From Scleroderma bovista (lineage: Eukaryota > Basidiomycota > Agaricomycetes > Boletales > Sclerodermataceae), in assembly GCA_037178675.1 (NCBI GenBank), contig JAYMGJ010000132.1:1-37287 (forward strand): 37,287 nt of DNA. The letters run 5' to 3'. Positions within the stretch are counted from its first letter, which is position 1. Each line of letters opens with the position of its first letter. The notes below the pieces were generated by a model. It saw only the letters and a program-made list of their open reading frames with translations, was not told where the DNA came from and made no database searches. Both the position numbers and the translations under genes were made by a program. This document shows, piece after piece, positions 9,704-21,424 of the stretch.

Positions 9704-12563
9704 ATGACCACAGAAACTAATGAGATAGAGAAATCCTCCTCCGACGCATGTCACGAGAAGTTCCCCGTCAATGCTAACCTACAGCGTGATCCTGAGCAGC
9801 ACTTTGATGTGGCCTCCATCGATCTTGTCCAACGGCGATTGAAGCAACGTCATATCCAAATGTAATATCCTTTCGTTGTTTTCCCCATCCTACTTATCTC
9901 TCGTCTTCGTCTCAGGATTGCGGTACGCATCACCATTCACCACTTTCAGTTCTTATCATCATCCCTTAGATCGCTGGTACTCTTGGAACTGGGTTGTTCC
10001 TTGGGTCTGGAAGAGCTCTCAGTGGTGCTGGGCCTGTTGGTGCCCTCCTTGCCTATGCTTTCATGGGCTCTGTAGCTTACTCGTGAGCAGACATCTATCA
10101 ATGCTCGCTCTCTCTAACTTCTCAAAATTTCAAGAACCTTATGCTCTCTTGGTGAAATGACCTGTTATGCCCCCATTTCAGGGTCTTTTCCCCACTTCGG
10201 TATACCGTATTCCTTCTTGCATTTATCTCATTTCATTCTCGTTTTCTAGCGGCAAGATGGGTTGATCCCGCACTTGGTTTTGCAGTGCTTTTTTCCATAC
10301 TGTTTTCTTTATAATTATTTGACCTCTTCCACTGTAGGTTGGTTGGGTACGTCACTCCGAGATTCTGCCGCAGACGCAATATATTAAATATAATCACTGC
10401 ATAGAATTATTACTACGTCAGTGGCATCCTTCTGCAGTTGAAATGCCTGCTAAATGGTATCTCATAGGCTGGCATGTAAGCAAAGTTAGTACGGTTGGTT
10501 TGCAGTTCTTCAGCTGTAAGCAGAACGGGCGTACCTGTGGAAATCACTGGCGCCCAACTACTTATCACGTACTGGGACAATAATGTGAATGACATTCGGT
10601 CTTTTCTACATGGATAACTAATCATTTTTTCAGACCAATCATGCAGCAATCTACACTATTGTCATCTCTTGTTTGGTCATTCTTACCAATATCTTTGGTG
10701 TCAGGTACACTCATAATGCTTGATGTACGTTGGAATTCTAAAACTTTGCCTCGATGTCAGATGGTTTGGAGAAAGTAAGAGCCGTCATGCTAGCATTCGT
10801 TGGGAGGAATTCACTTCAGGCCATTTGCAGCTGAATTCATTTTCGCGTTGATTAAATGTGTGTCATCCCATCTCCTTCGGCCATTTAACTATTGTAATGG
10901 TTTCAAGTGTCATTGATCACCGGCCTTATCCTTGCGGGTCTCGTGATTGACTTTGGCGGTGTACCCAATCAAGAACGCCTTGGTTTCCAAGTTCGCTCAA
11001 GTTGTCGTTTTTTTAATAGTACTTACTGTGATTCAGTACTGGAAGAACCCTGGTGTCCTCAACGGTGCGGGCCTGGAGCCCAAGCACATCGGCGTTGATC
11101 GCTTCCTCGGAATCCTCTCCGTACTCGTGCAAGCTGGATTCTCTTTCGGGGGCTTGGAGTTTGTTGCTGTGTAGGTGTTGTGTTTACACTAGCCCCGGTT
11201 ATTTCCTCACGCATGGAACTTCCAGCTCTGCTTCAGAAACAGAGAATCCTCGCCGTAACATCCCCAAAGCTATCCGTCGTGTCTTCTATCGTATTTGTAT
11301 TTTCTATGTACGTTAAGTCATTGTCTGCATTCCTCCACCTGGTGCTCATTGGGCTAGATTCTTGGTATTTTTGTAATAGGTCTTGTTGTACCATTCAACG
11401 ACCCGGACTTGCTGAAGTGTGAGTCAGTCCGAGTACCGTATATGTACAGTTGAATATAATGATCATTTATTTAGCTACGGGTACCGCCGCTCAATCTCCC
11501 TACGTCATCGCGATGACCCGTGCTAGTATCAAAGGTATCCCCTCCGATTCTGAACACTCGTAAGAGTGCTGAAGTTTGTTTGCACAGTACTTCCAAGCAT
11601 CATTAACGCTGGTGTCCTGACTAGCGCTTTTTCCGCGTCCAACTCGATCTTGTTCTGCACATCTCGCATCCTTTATGGTCTTGCTCTTCGTGGCCAGGCT
11701 CCGCGCTTCTTTGCTCGCTGCACGTCGAGTGGCCTTCCCATAACTGCAATTGCCTTCACTAGTGTATTTGCATTCCTGTCGCTCATGAATCTGTCGGCGG
11801 GAACAGCGACCGTGTTCAAGTGAGTGACCTTAGAAGAATTGAATCTGGCAAGCTGACGAGTCATTCACATCATCCAGCTGGCTGGTAAACTTGACGACTC
11901 TCAGTGGCCTCCTTTCATGGGGTGCTATCAACCTCACCTACCTCTTCTTCTGTACGTGGTGCTTCATTTACCATTGCAATTGCCTGCGCACAATACGATA
12001 GATCGTGGGTTTAGAGCTCAGGGAATTGTCCGCAAGGAACGGCTTCACTACCGGAACACCCTCCAGGCAAGTATGTCTCTATGCTATCAAGCGTGAATTT
12101 GCAATTCCTTTGCTGAATTGAATCATCAGCCGGGCCTTGCCATATGGGGTTTAACATGGTGCACAGTCATCATCCTCGTTAATGGTTTTGAGGTTTTCTG
12201 GAATTTCACCGCTAGTAGATTCTTGACCGGATGTGTGTACCAAACCCTTAATCATCGTTTTCCACCTAATGTCATATCTGTCCCTACTCGGCTACGCAGA
12301 CATCAATATTCCTATCTTTTTTGGTCTCTACGCCTTCTGGAAGGTTACGAAGAAAACCAAGGTCTGGCGGCCCAAGGAAATGGATTTCGTCACTGTGAGT
12401 TGCTCACCTTCAACTTGCTCGCGCCAGTTGTTACGATATTTTAACGTCCACCATAACCATTTCTCTTACCTCACGCTAGGGGATTCCTACCCTGGAGCAG
12501 ACAGAAGGACCCGAAATACCTCCAACCACTTTCTGGCAGAAGGTCATAGCCGTCTTGTTCTGA
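9704..12563 (+). CDS. Amino-acid permease, yeast amino-acid transporter (YAT/APC) family
   Basis: Imports amino acids by proton symport at the plasma membrane (family knowledge). Exons as read: 9704-9861, 9916-9922, 9970-10082, 10135-10199, 10250-10284, 10338-10346, 10405-10416, about 10530-10584, 10634-10704, 10761-10774, 10831-10857, 10908-10990, 11037-11170, 11226-11307, 11358-11418, 11475-11534, 11588-11819, 11878-11951, 12002-12066, 12130-12232, 12300-12394, 12480-12563; about 545 aa. Family signatures are [18 protein letters not shown] (TM1), [55 protein letters not shown] and the tail [19 protein letters not shown]. All phases agree except around 10405-10584 (TM3), where no clean join was found. 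Exons of 7, 9, 12 and 14 nt and a GC-AG intron (12067-12129) are unusual. The next gene downstream is a decarboxylase. Confidence 0.88.
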
Positions 12564-13377
12564 ATGTACTTCGTACGTTGGCTGACAACACCCCTTTACG
12601 AGAGCGTGTGTAGCGATCCCCCCCGAACTACTGGTTCGTCTTTTTCGTTGTGTATGTAGTATGAAGCCACTGTATAAGAGACCGCTATTGCCACCGAGAA
12701 CTGGTGCGGTGCTCAAACTCAGGTCTGCTGCATTGTCTTATGTAATATGACCTTTTCCATGTAACACTTGGGTACAACCATTTCACTTAGTCCACCGAGG
12801 GTGACAGCCCCCAATTTGTCGCGAAAGTCCATCCCACTCATTCTGGAACTCGCGGATCTTTCAAAAATACATATGAGCAAAAGTGTACTTTAGTAGAAGT
12901 ACATTTTTTCGTTCTACGGTAACCAAAACATCCTGCTAAAGTAAAGCAGGAGCAACGCGCGTATCTTCCTAACATTGTCACGGTGTCTCATTGCGGTTCG
13001 TCTACCCACGGCTCATCTTAATCCACCAATAACCGCAGGTGCATTACTATAATTCCTGCATTGCCATATCTCCTGACTCTCGTCCCAATCAGCATCTCCA
13101 ATGACATGTCTTTTCCTATATTGGGGAATTAGCCCTAAAATGCGGGTATTGTAAAACCAATCTTGTCTATGCTCAAAACCAGGTCTCCGCGGATACATTT
13201 GGCCTCGGAGTCCAAGATAGTAAGTATCCGACCATTACCGGGTCTTTGTTTCTGTAGTGAGTTTGAGCATCTTTCTCCTTTCACAGGGTAGAAATGCATT
13301 TCTGATGCAGCTCTAGCCGCTCGGACTTTCGTTTTTCAACACCAGCAGGCCGCCCTCCCATTCACCCAGTACCTGCA
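12564..13377. other. Intergenic: permease 3' end and decarboxylase promoter
   Basis: No gene is supported on either strand. A short inverted pair (cctgctaaagtaaagcagg, about 12931-12949) may sit in the permease 3' region. A pyrimidine-rich leader precedes the downstream ATG. Confidence 0.5.
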
Positions 13378-14923
13378 ATGACTCCAAGCACTGTCTACAG
13401 GTTTCTCCAGGTAACAGACATCGTACATGAATGGGTGCATAACCTCCTCAAGTACAGCCGTTTACTTCACGGCCGTCATCCTGATAATAGAGAGATACTA
13501 GGGGAAGTTGGGCAATATCTGAGCTTGGACAAATTTCCGGATGTCGACTTCGATGCGTTCGAGGTGGATCATTATCTCAAGCTGGACAAATCCAATGGAG
13601 TTTATATCATATCCTTTGCGCCCGTGGTGCAAGAACTCAAAGATTTCATCGATACGAACCCAACGGTTTTCTTATACTTCCATCAGATGTTGGACCAAGC
13701 TGTACGACCCAAGAATACAGAGCTTAGAAAGGTATCAATGTTGTGTTGTGTATGCAATCCCATTACTGATCATTGTCTAGATTGAGGATTGCCACGATTT
13801 ACTAGCGGCAATCAACACCATTCTTCGTTCGCCGCCAATCTGGAAGGATGGCCTAGGCATCATGGTTGCGGGACTTCCCTTATACGCTGCTCTCACCAAT
13901 TTTTGCGACACTCCAGCAGGATTCAATGTATTTGTACACCCTGGAGTCAACGCCAAATTCTACAACATCCTCCTCGAGTGGCAAGCATTGCTCGAGTCAT
14001 CCGAGTCTATCACTGTGCTCTCCAGTGAGAAGGGTGGTTGGCTTAGTTCCGAAGCGCTCAAAGTAATCGTTGAGTACACTGGGGGGGATCCTGAGCACGA
14101 CAAGTTTGAGGACTTCTATCTATGTGACACAAATGACCCGCACTACGGCTTCAGGTCTTATGACGACTTTTTCGCCAGGGATTTACTTCCTGGTAGACGT
14201 ACCATTGAAGACCCGGATGCTCCAGAAATCATCAACGCGGCATGTACATCTATCATCCATTTGCTTTACCCCAAGCTCCGTGAGACAGATTCATTTTGGA
14301 TGAAGGGGACCCCGTACTCTCTTAGGCACTTGCTTGGAAACCATTATCTCACAACATCCTTCATTGGCGGGACTCTCTTACAAGCAATGCTCACATCGCT
14401 TGATTTCCATCGTTGGTGCAGCCCTGTGAACGGAGTTGTCAAGAGTACATCTCTTATTCCAGGCACCTACTTCGCTGTTCGCTTGGACGAAATAGAAGAT
14501 TGTCCAACCCTCCCACAAGTCGCACAGAATGTCGAAATTATCTATGAAGACCCAATTGTTCGCTCTCAGGACTTTTCCACGGCTATCGCTGCTCGTGCCT
14601 TGATCTTTATCGAGGCAGAGGATCCCGTTGGATTAATCTGCTTCGTCGCTGTTGGTATGGCGGATGTGTCTACCTGTAGGTTAACTGTCAAAGAAGGCCA
14701 GAGCGTCAAGAAGGGCGACCCGCTGGGCAGCTTCCACTATGGAGGCTCCACCCACTGTCTCATCCTTGGTCCTCACTTGAAAGTGGACCTATGTACGGAC
14801 ACCAAGACCGGAGAGCCGTTGGAGCAAAGGACGAAGGACTCACCAGGGTCAAAGATCCACGTCGGCCGACGGCTTCTTGTCGTTGAAAAGATCCAGTCGT
14901 ACGATGGCATTATACATCTTTAA
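13378..14923 (+). CDS. Pyruvoyl-dependent decarboxylase, phosphatidylserine decarboxylase family (PsiD-like)
   Basis: Two exons, 13378-13731 and 13781-14923; 498 aa. The layout matches the soluble fungal branch of the PSD family that includes the tryptophan decarboxylase PsiD: an N-terminal helical domain, then LCDTNDPHYGFRSYDDFFAR, the catalytic-histidine region LDFHRWCSPVNGVV, GMADVSTC, and GGST at residues 439-442. In this family the peptide bond before that serine (S441) is cut and the serine becomes the pyruvoyl group, giving a beta chain (1-440) and a short alpha chain. No membrane helix or mitochondrial leader is seen, which argues against a true membrane PSD and for a soluble amino-acid decarboxylase. 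The substrate cannot be read from sequence. The upstream neighbour in the same direction is an amino-acid permease. The start is the first ATG of the open frame; an additional upstream exon is possible. Confidence 0.88.
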
Positions 14924-15561
14924 CATCTTACCAAACTCCCTGAGCCAGACTCTCTTCGTACAGAGAGATGGTCCTCCATCTAGGAGAGCAATTTACTATT
15001 GGTCCACGGCGGTAGAGATATTCATGTCCCAGATTTGATTCAACTTATTTGTGTGCGACACTCATCGAATCAGCGAATTCTCTGTGGATGAGACCGATAG
15101 TACAGCGCAGCACCCATTTGAAAGTCGAGACAGTGATGGCAGCCCCATCTACTAGATCGAATACTATGGTCGCTCTCAGCGTATCTCAACCGCACGCATC
15201 ACAATATTACATAACTGGATGTACTTGGCAGCATAGTCTGAAGGTGGTTCTCCAATACGCTTCGAGCCGCCCGAGCGCCCGAAAATATGGACTTTTGTTT
15301 GACTCATCTCAGTAGTCGCGCACAGCGATGGGAATCACGCAGTCAGGTATCAACCACTGTAGTGATCGCTTTTGGAAGATACAAGCATTCACGACAACAC
15401 TACGGCATCTACCCCCAATCCTGAGAGCCGCCGTGATCAGTCAAACCTCCACGCGGACCACCTAGACTGCTTACTGAGTGACTAGTGATCCTCGGATTCT
15501 ATTTTATCAAAGATTGCCTGAAGAATGACAAATGTCGAATCTGGTCAAAATCTGGTATAAA
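14924..15561. other. Intergenic between convergent genes
   Basis: Lies between the ends of the decarboxylase (plus) and BUB1 (minus). The open stretch at 15049-15315 has no recognisable protein character. Presumed 3' untranslated regions and terminators of both genes. Confidence 0.5.
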
Positions 15562-18500
15562 CTATTGCGTATAGGTGGACAGCTCGATCTTCTTCAATAG
15601 TCCCTTCAGTGTATTACTACTCCGATTACAATTACTCTGTAGCCACATCTCCATCTCCATCCTCACTGCCGCCAATTCCTCGCAAATCGGGAGACTACCG
15701 TCCGGATGTACTCTGCATGGATTCAGCAATACATCAAACAGGCGAGTGAGAATCCCAGATTGCCAGTAGCGCTTGAAGGGCGTTGCAATCTTGTATACTG
15801 GGTCCGCTTCTGATGATCCAGGTGTGAGGACCACAACCACCGAGTCCATGTATTTCCCAAACAGCATGCAATAGACAATACCCGCCAATCCGAAATAGTC
15901 GGTCTGGTACGTCCATGGTCGGTTCTGGCGTATTTCAAGACAATCTCGATCATCTGTTGGCCAGTCTGCGATGAACTGCTGGCTATGTCCAGCCGGGAAG
16001 AGCGTTGTATCGATGGTACGACCAAAGTCGATGACTTTGACACCCCGGTATTTCCATCCGCCTTCGCCCGACGGTTGGTAAATTGCCGATAGGGAGGAAG
16101 GTCCTCCGGGGAGTTCCTCAATCCGCAGCAAACAGTTGTCTATCTTGAGGTCACCATGGATGAATCCTGCAGTGTGCATCCCCTCCATGAACTTGAGAAG
16201 TTCAATCGTGTAAAAGAACACAAGTAATTCATCCAGGCATGCACCCTGTTGTGACACACCTGCGGGACCAGCACGATTGACAATGTCCAACAAAGTACCA
16301 TGTTGACAAAGTTCCAGAAGCAGATGGGATTCGTCGCGGAAAGCGTATAATGCCAAAGGTGAGATGATCGAGCGAGTGAGCGGTGCGGGAAGCGTTCGAT
16401 GGACCCGCCGCAGTACATGGAATTCCCAGAGGTTGCGCGGCTTGACAACTTTGAGGGCAACCATGATGGCTTCGTCCTCGTCCACGTCATCCTCAAGGTC
16501 TAGATCCTCTTCGTCATCTGTGATAGACTTGGAAACATCCTGCGCAGAAAAAACAGCGCCGAAACCGCCCTGCCCAAGCTTTTCAGTGACTCTGAGCTTC
16601 CTCCCTTCCAGCGCCACCAATACACTATCCTCGGCACTACCTCCTTTGCTACCCCGAGCTTTCTTGGCTGCAAAGCGCTGCAGACCGTCCAGAATACCTC
16701 CATCCTTGGACCTTAAGTCGTAGAAGTCTCCGTCCGCAGGTAGGAGGGAGAGCAGCGTTGATATGATTGCTGGGTCCGTAGGAACGCAAGGGTTGGGTGG
16801 CCGGAACGCTGCAACAACGGCAAGCGAATCAGACAAGCTCAACGTTCCCGTCCGTTCTTCGATCACATCCAAGCCGTTCTGGTCAGAAAAACAGGCTCCT
16901 GACTGTACGCAGGGACGGCCAGCTGAGATCGCGTGCGAACCGTCCACTTCATCCTGGTATTCCTGGTACTCGTCCTCTTCTCCATCTACTTCTTGTATTT
17001 CTCTTGCCAGCTGCTGAGCCACCTCGAGAGCATGCTTCCCACTCTCCCGGCCTTCTCTTTCCCTCCATCCCCTATCTTGTAGACGTGTAGTGCTTGTCGG
17101 AGTTGGAAGTCCTCTCGTGCTGAACTCGAATGTACGTTCCGTGATAGGCGTCATGACATTGATCTTCCCGAATCTTCCACCAAGTGGCTCCCTGTACCCC
17201 TCCTCTTCCTCCTCAGCATCAAACTGACCATCGTCCCTGAATGCCGCCTCCTGTGCGTGTTCGGGGACATATACATGTTCACCTTCCTCTTCGTCATTTT
17301 GACTATCGCTGGACGAGGCAATAGCTACTTCAGGTTCATCCTCTCCTCCCTCGAATGCGTACCCGTCCTCGCTTTCCGAGAAGTTGGTGTGGCTGCTGCT
17401 GCTGCTGAACGCATGGCCGTCCACCTCTGCCCCTCGGTCCCCATACCCGTCACCTGCACCGTCTCCAAGACTCGATTCATCTGTGTACGTCTCTTCGATC
17501 GTAGGTGGGACTGGAACAGCACGGGGTTGCAGGGCGTTGACCCTCCGAGCGGTGGACGGCGTCTGTAACGCGACTGGTTGTGCAGCATTTTCGTCGTCGA
17601 CGAACGGTCTGAATGTCCCCGATCCGGGAGTGGCACCGACACCGGGAGTCGCTGTCAATGGAGGTTTTGGTGTGAAGACGCTCCCGCCCGCGAGACCACC
17701 GGGTCCCCCATTCTCTCCCTGGCCTTGACTTGGTGGACGAGAAAATACTTTGAACGGCGTCTTCGCATCCACGAAGGGTGCGAAAGATTGTTTTGCCTGC
17801 TCCAGTCCGTGTGATACTATTCCATCGGGACTAGGCCTGGTGTTCGAAGGTCGTACCAGCGGTTCTTTCTGGGATACAGGAGTAAAAGGCTTGGAGAAAA
17901 CGGGCTTGTTCTCAGGTTCTTCTGGAGTGGGTTTGAGAAAGGTTGGTTTTGGAGGGTTTGGTGGGTTTGGTGGAGAGGACTTCGAGTTGGCAGTGAATAC
18001 AGGGGTTGGCGTGGCGTCCGATGGCGTAGTTGACTCTTTAAGCGAGAGAGCTCGACGGGAAGGAGGATTGGCTGAGAGACGTTTCGGTTCTTCCACAAAC
18101 GGTTTGAACTACGCGGGAGTGAATAGGAATTAGAGGAACGAATACCAAGATTACAAAATGGGCGCATGTAGTCATCAACGCCGGGTGGGGGAATACAGGG
18201 TGAAATACATACTTTCTGTGAAGTGACCGGCCTTTCTTTCCGTCCTGCGTTTTCGTCGACAAAGGGCTTGAATGCTTGTTAAGGACAATTAGTTCTCAGT
18301 CCTACAATGTAGATCCAACCGTACCTGGTGTTTTCGCATTTTCGTTCTCACTTGAGGGATACGCAGAATCGACCCTCCGTGACCCCAGCGATTCTATTCT
18401 TCGGCTGCCTACTGGCTCGATTTTCCGAACGGGAGCATGCTTGCTACCAGGCATGGCGCGCTTGACAGTCTTGTCAGGAGAGTTGTACATCCCAAACACG

Positions 18501-19537
18501 TCCGCGAGTGCCTCCTTCGTATTAATTGTTACAGTTGGTTCTCCAGTCGCTGCGATTGTGACGCTCTTGCGTCTGGCCCCGGAAGCGGTCGCACCCATAT
18601 TCTGCGTAGACCTTGACCCGTCATCATTGAAGTTCACCACTACAACGCCCGCTGATAAATCCCGAAGTTCAGATGCAGCAGGTGGACCCCACTTCTTGCC
18701 GAGGAGACCTATGGAACGAGCACGCACTTCAGCCGCGGAGTATTCAACGCCAGAAGGGGTGAAAAGCAATGAAAGATTGAACCGCAGTTTTTCCGGACGT
18801 CTGCCAGGAGCTGGGGGTGCAAGCATGGGCGCATACCGTGCATGAGTTAAAACTGATCCAGAGTTAGAACCTGACGGAGCTGAAGAAGATTGAGTAGTTT
18901 GTGATGTCTTGGCGGTTGAGCTTGGCTGAGGATCGTAATTTTTGAACGGATTGCGACGAAGGGCGTCAACCTCAGCCACCCCGCATGGCTTAAACGGTGG
19001 GAGGCGAGCCTTTGATGAAGGTGGCCGTGCTTGGAAGTCACGATAACGTTTCTTGAGTCGTTCGATGGGACGAGCACTGCGAGATAACCCTGCACGGAAC
19101 GCCTTGTCTGCTTCTGTGTGCCTGCTCCCCAGTCAACATGTAAATCGAATCCACCCGTTCTTGACTACTCACCTTCCCTCCTTCTCAAGAGCAATAGCGT
19201 ACTCTTCCCACAACAAGGCATAAACACATCCGATCTCCCTCTTCACGAGATACGCATACACGGTGCTAGGTTTTTCCACCACCTTAGCGTAGGAGCACCA
19301 GATCTTCAGATACCTGAGATCGCCACTATACCGTGCATCGTCCTTAAATTTTCGTGTAGCCTCCTCCAACAACTGGACGAGACCAGAGTTGGGGTCGTCG
19401 GAACACGTGCGGCTCGTCCATCTGATAAAGTCATCGTACGCAGCGAGTGGATCCTCGTCTTCTTCTAGTGCCTCTGCAATGCTAGCACGGTATTCTGCAA
19501 TTTCTTGCTTGAGTTGGGATGAGCGCAGAGGGGGCAT
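15562..19537 (-). CDS. BUB1: Spindle-assembly checkpoint serine/threonine kinase BUB1
   Basis: Exons 19173-19537, 18325-19121, 18213-18274 and 15562-18108; 1256 aa, all phases consistent. The ATG at 19537 is the first in frame. Domains: Mad3/BUB1 homology region (about 1-150; YDDFIRWT, ARYSGDLRYLKIW); a GLEBS-like BUB3-binding motif (GVEYSAAEVRAR, about 245); a CD1-like motif (PTVTINTKEALADVFGMY, about 325), which in human BUB1 is phosphorylated to bind MAD1; four F-x-P-F-V-D/E motifs (388, 409, 517, 574); an acidic disordered linker; NVMTPITERTFEF (about 725); and the kinase domain from about 910, with GQGGFG, ALK (K961), HGDLKIDN (about 1059) and DFGR. All catalytic residues are present. 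It acts at kinetochores, recruiting BUB3/MAD1 and phosphorylating histone H2A. No KEN box was found, which fits BUB1 rather than MAD3. Confidence 0.95.
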
Positions 19538-19587
19538 CTTCAGTTTGTCAATTCGAGAGCAAGTTTGTTCTTGGTTTGCGTCACGCG

Positions 19588-19605
19588 ACGCGTTCAAGTC
19601 ACGTG
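19588..19605 (-). promoter_or_regulatory. MCB (ACGCGT) and E-box (CACGTG) upstream of BUB1
   Basis: ACGCGT (19588-19593) and CACGTG (19600-19605) lie 51-68 bp upstream of the BUB1 ATG, both palindromic. ACGCGT is the binding site of MBF, the fungal G1/S activator, a fitting site for a cell-cycle gene. The role here is inferred from position. Confidence 0.4.
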
Positions 19606-19819
19606 TCCGTGCTGTCCGGGAAATAGGGGTTATAGGTTTTACAATGAGCTGTGGTTGGTATACATTAATCGTTGCGATCAGGTTCTATGCGTCCTCGTCC
19701 CATGCTCAAGAAACATTACGGTATTAGATATCAAAGATCTAAGCAACCAAAAGGCCACTGTATAATGGAAGTTGAAAAATCAACTGCAAATACAACCAGA
19801 GGACAGGTATCCCGTTCCA

Positions 19820-21169
19820 TCAATCAACCCGAAGGTTTTTCTTGACAATCTCCGGGACACGACTATCAATCTTGGAAAGAAGATCAATCGTCTCAGTCTA
19901 TATCATACATGAAAATTAGCATCAATAGAACCAACACTCAGCAAGGTTCCAGTCCTTACCCAAAGTCTCCTCGAAAAAGCCTTTCCCTCAGGTGTAAACA
20001 GATAGCTACTTTCTTCCAAAACCTCACAGCCAGATAGGTATCGCCCATGGAATGCGTCACCTTCGCCACCGATAGCCGCGTGAAGGAGTGTCCGACTACC
20101 CTCTTCCGGTGAGCGGGAAAGCGGAGCGTGACTCAGGAAGGGGGAAAATATCCGAGTGTACCATTTGTTCTCAGCATCTCGGAAAAGACTGGAGCGACAG
20201 AAACCCGGGTTAACGGTACATGCGACAACAGGGGTGGGATCTGGGAGTCTGGAAACCAGTTCTCGTATAAACATAACGTCCAATACTAATTCCCAGACTG
20301 AGTAACAACCAAAAAGAGTTGCCACATACTCACATTTCGACAGGACATAGCGGTCAATGCTGTCGGTGGACCAGGTCAGTCTACTCGCACGAAACGAGAA
20401 GTTCGAATTGCTCACCTGCCGCAGAATTTTTCTTCGTTGATTGTGTCCAGAATGCTGCTCCATTTTTCCACACCATTTAGCATCCGAGAACCGACGTAAT
20501 GGCCAAGGCTCGAAACCAAAACCAAACGCGAAGGGGAGTCTGGGTTCGACGACCTAATCAGGTACGGCAGCATGAGAATGCTCAGCAATGCCGTAGAGAG
20601 ATAGTTCACTTGAATCCTAGCGCGCCAACAATGAACTTCCAACAGCTATGCAGGAGAATGGAGACAAACATAAGTTCCCAACCATCCGTCGTCTCTGTGT
20701 AATCTTGCACGTATACTCCGGCGTTCGCCACAAACACGTTCAGCTGGGTATCCAAAAGAGCCTCAGCAGCAAACCTGTCCGCAAATGCCCGCACACTATC
20801 GAACGTGCTGAGATCGAGCGGCCAGGACACAACACCAGTGTCATCCTCGGTATTCTCGTCTAGACCAGTGCGTTCCAATATAACTGGTGGGTAGGTGTTA
20901 CAATCCGTTGTGGTATATGGACAGTCACAGCCGGCGGGGCCTAAAATGAAAGCTCACTTACCTTCCCGCGTGCGTTTACACTTCTTTTCGTCCCTGCACG
21001 TCGCCATCACCAGCTTAGGCTTCATGCCCACGAAGTGAACAGCAGCTTCAAGGCCGATCCCAACGTTGGATCCTATTAACATAATTACCTTCGAAGACAC
21101 ATCACCCGAACAGAGTGGAAGCGTTTTCCACTGTTCGCGAATGAATTGGATTACGCTGAACCTGGCCAT
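19820..21169 (-). CDS. Short-chain dehydrogenase/reductase, retinol dehydrogenase/WWOX-like
   Basis: Exons 20962-21169, 20670-20883, 20416-20616, 20334-20359 (26 nt), 19960-20285 and 19820-19897; 350 aa, every phase consistent. This is a Rossmann-fold NAD(P)H oxidoreductase of the classical SDR superfamily. It shows a glycine-rich nucleotide motif (IGSNVGIGLE, about 31-40; the usual leading T-G is altered to I-G), DLSTFDSVRAF, VANAGVY, QVNYLSTALL, the catalytic serine in LVLVSSLGH, the Y-x3-K pair in RYVLSK, and the VNPGF motif (TVNPGFCRSSL). The substrate is unknown; this subgroup commonly acts on lipophilic ketones or aldehydes. No signal peptide. It lies 280 bp downstream of the BUB1 start and on the same strand as the CFEM gene. 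Confidence 0.9.
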
Positions 21170-21424
21170 AAGAAGAGGACGACTGGGATGCGTTCAGTGG
21201 TTGACAGTAAGAGTGACCCTTCAAATCTTGTCATTTTTTCTCCGAGTGAAGTTCCTCGGCTCAGAATGATCCTATTCCTGTTAAGGTTATAAAAGTTGTA
21301 GTCACAGTGACCATAATCACATGACAAAGTGTAACTTTGCACTAAAAAATAATGAACTTCGGACAATCCAATCTGTTGTGTTTTTTTGTGAGAAACAAGG
21401 GTTCTGTCGATGCAGATGGCATTT

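Noticed and set aside
9704..14923. Psilocybin-type gene cluster
   Set aside because: Only the decarboxylase resembles a member; no methyltransferase, 4-hydroxytryptamine kinase or P450 is in the window.
16364..18133. Several plus-strand ORFs of 100-127 aa
   Set aside because: They lie opposite the BUB1 coding exon and have no independent motifs.
19538..19597. Extended BUB1 start at 19597
   Set aside because: The codon at 19597 is TTG; the first ATG is at 19537, and promoter-type motifs lie in between.
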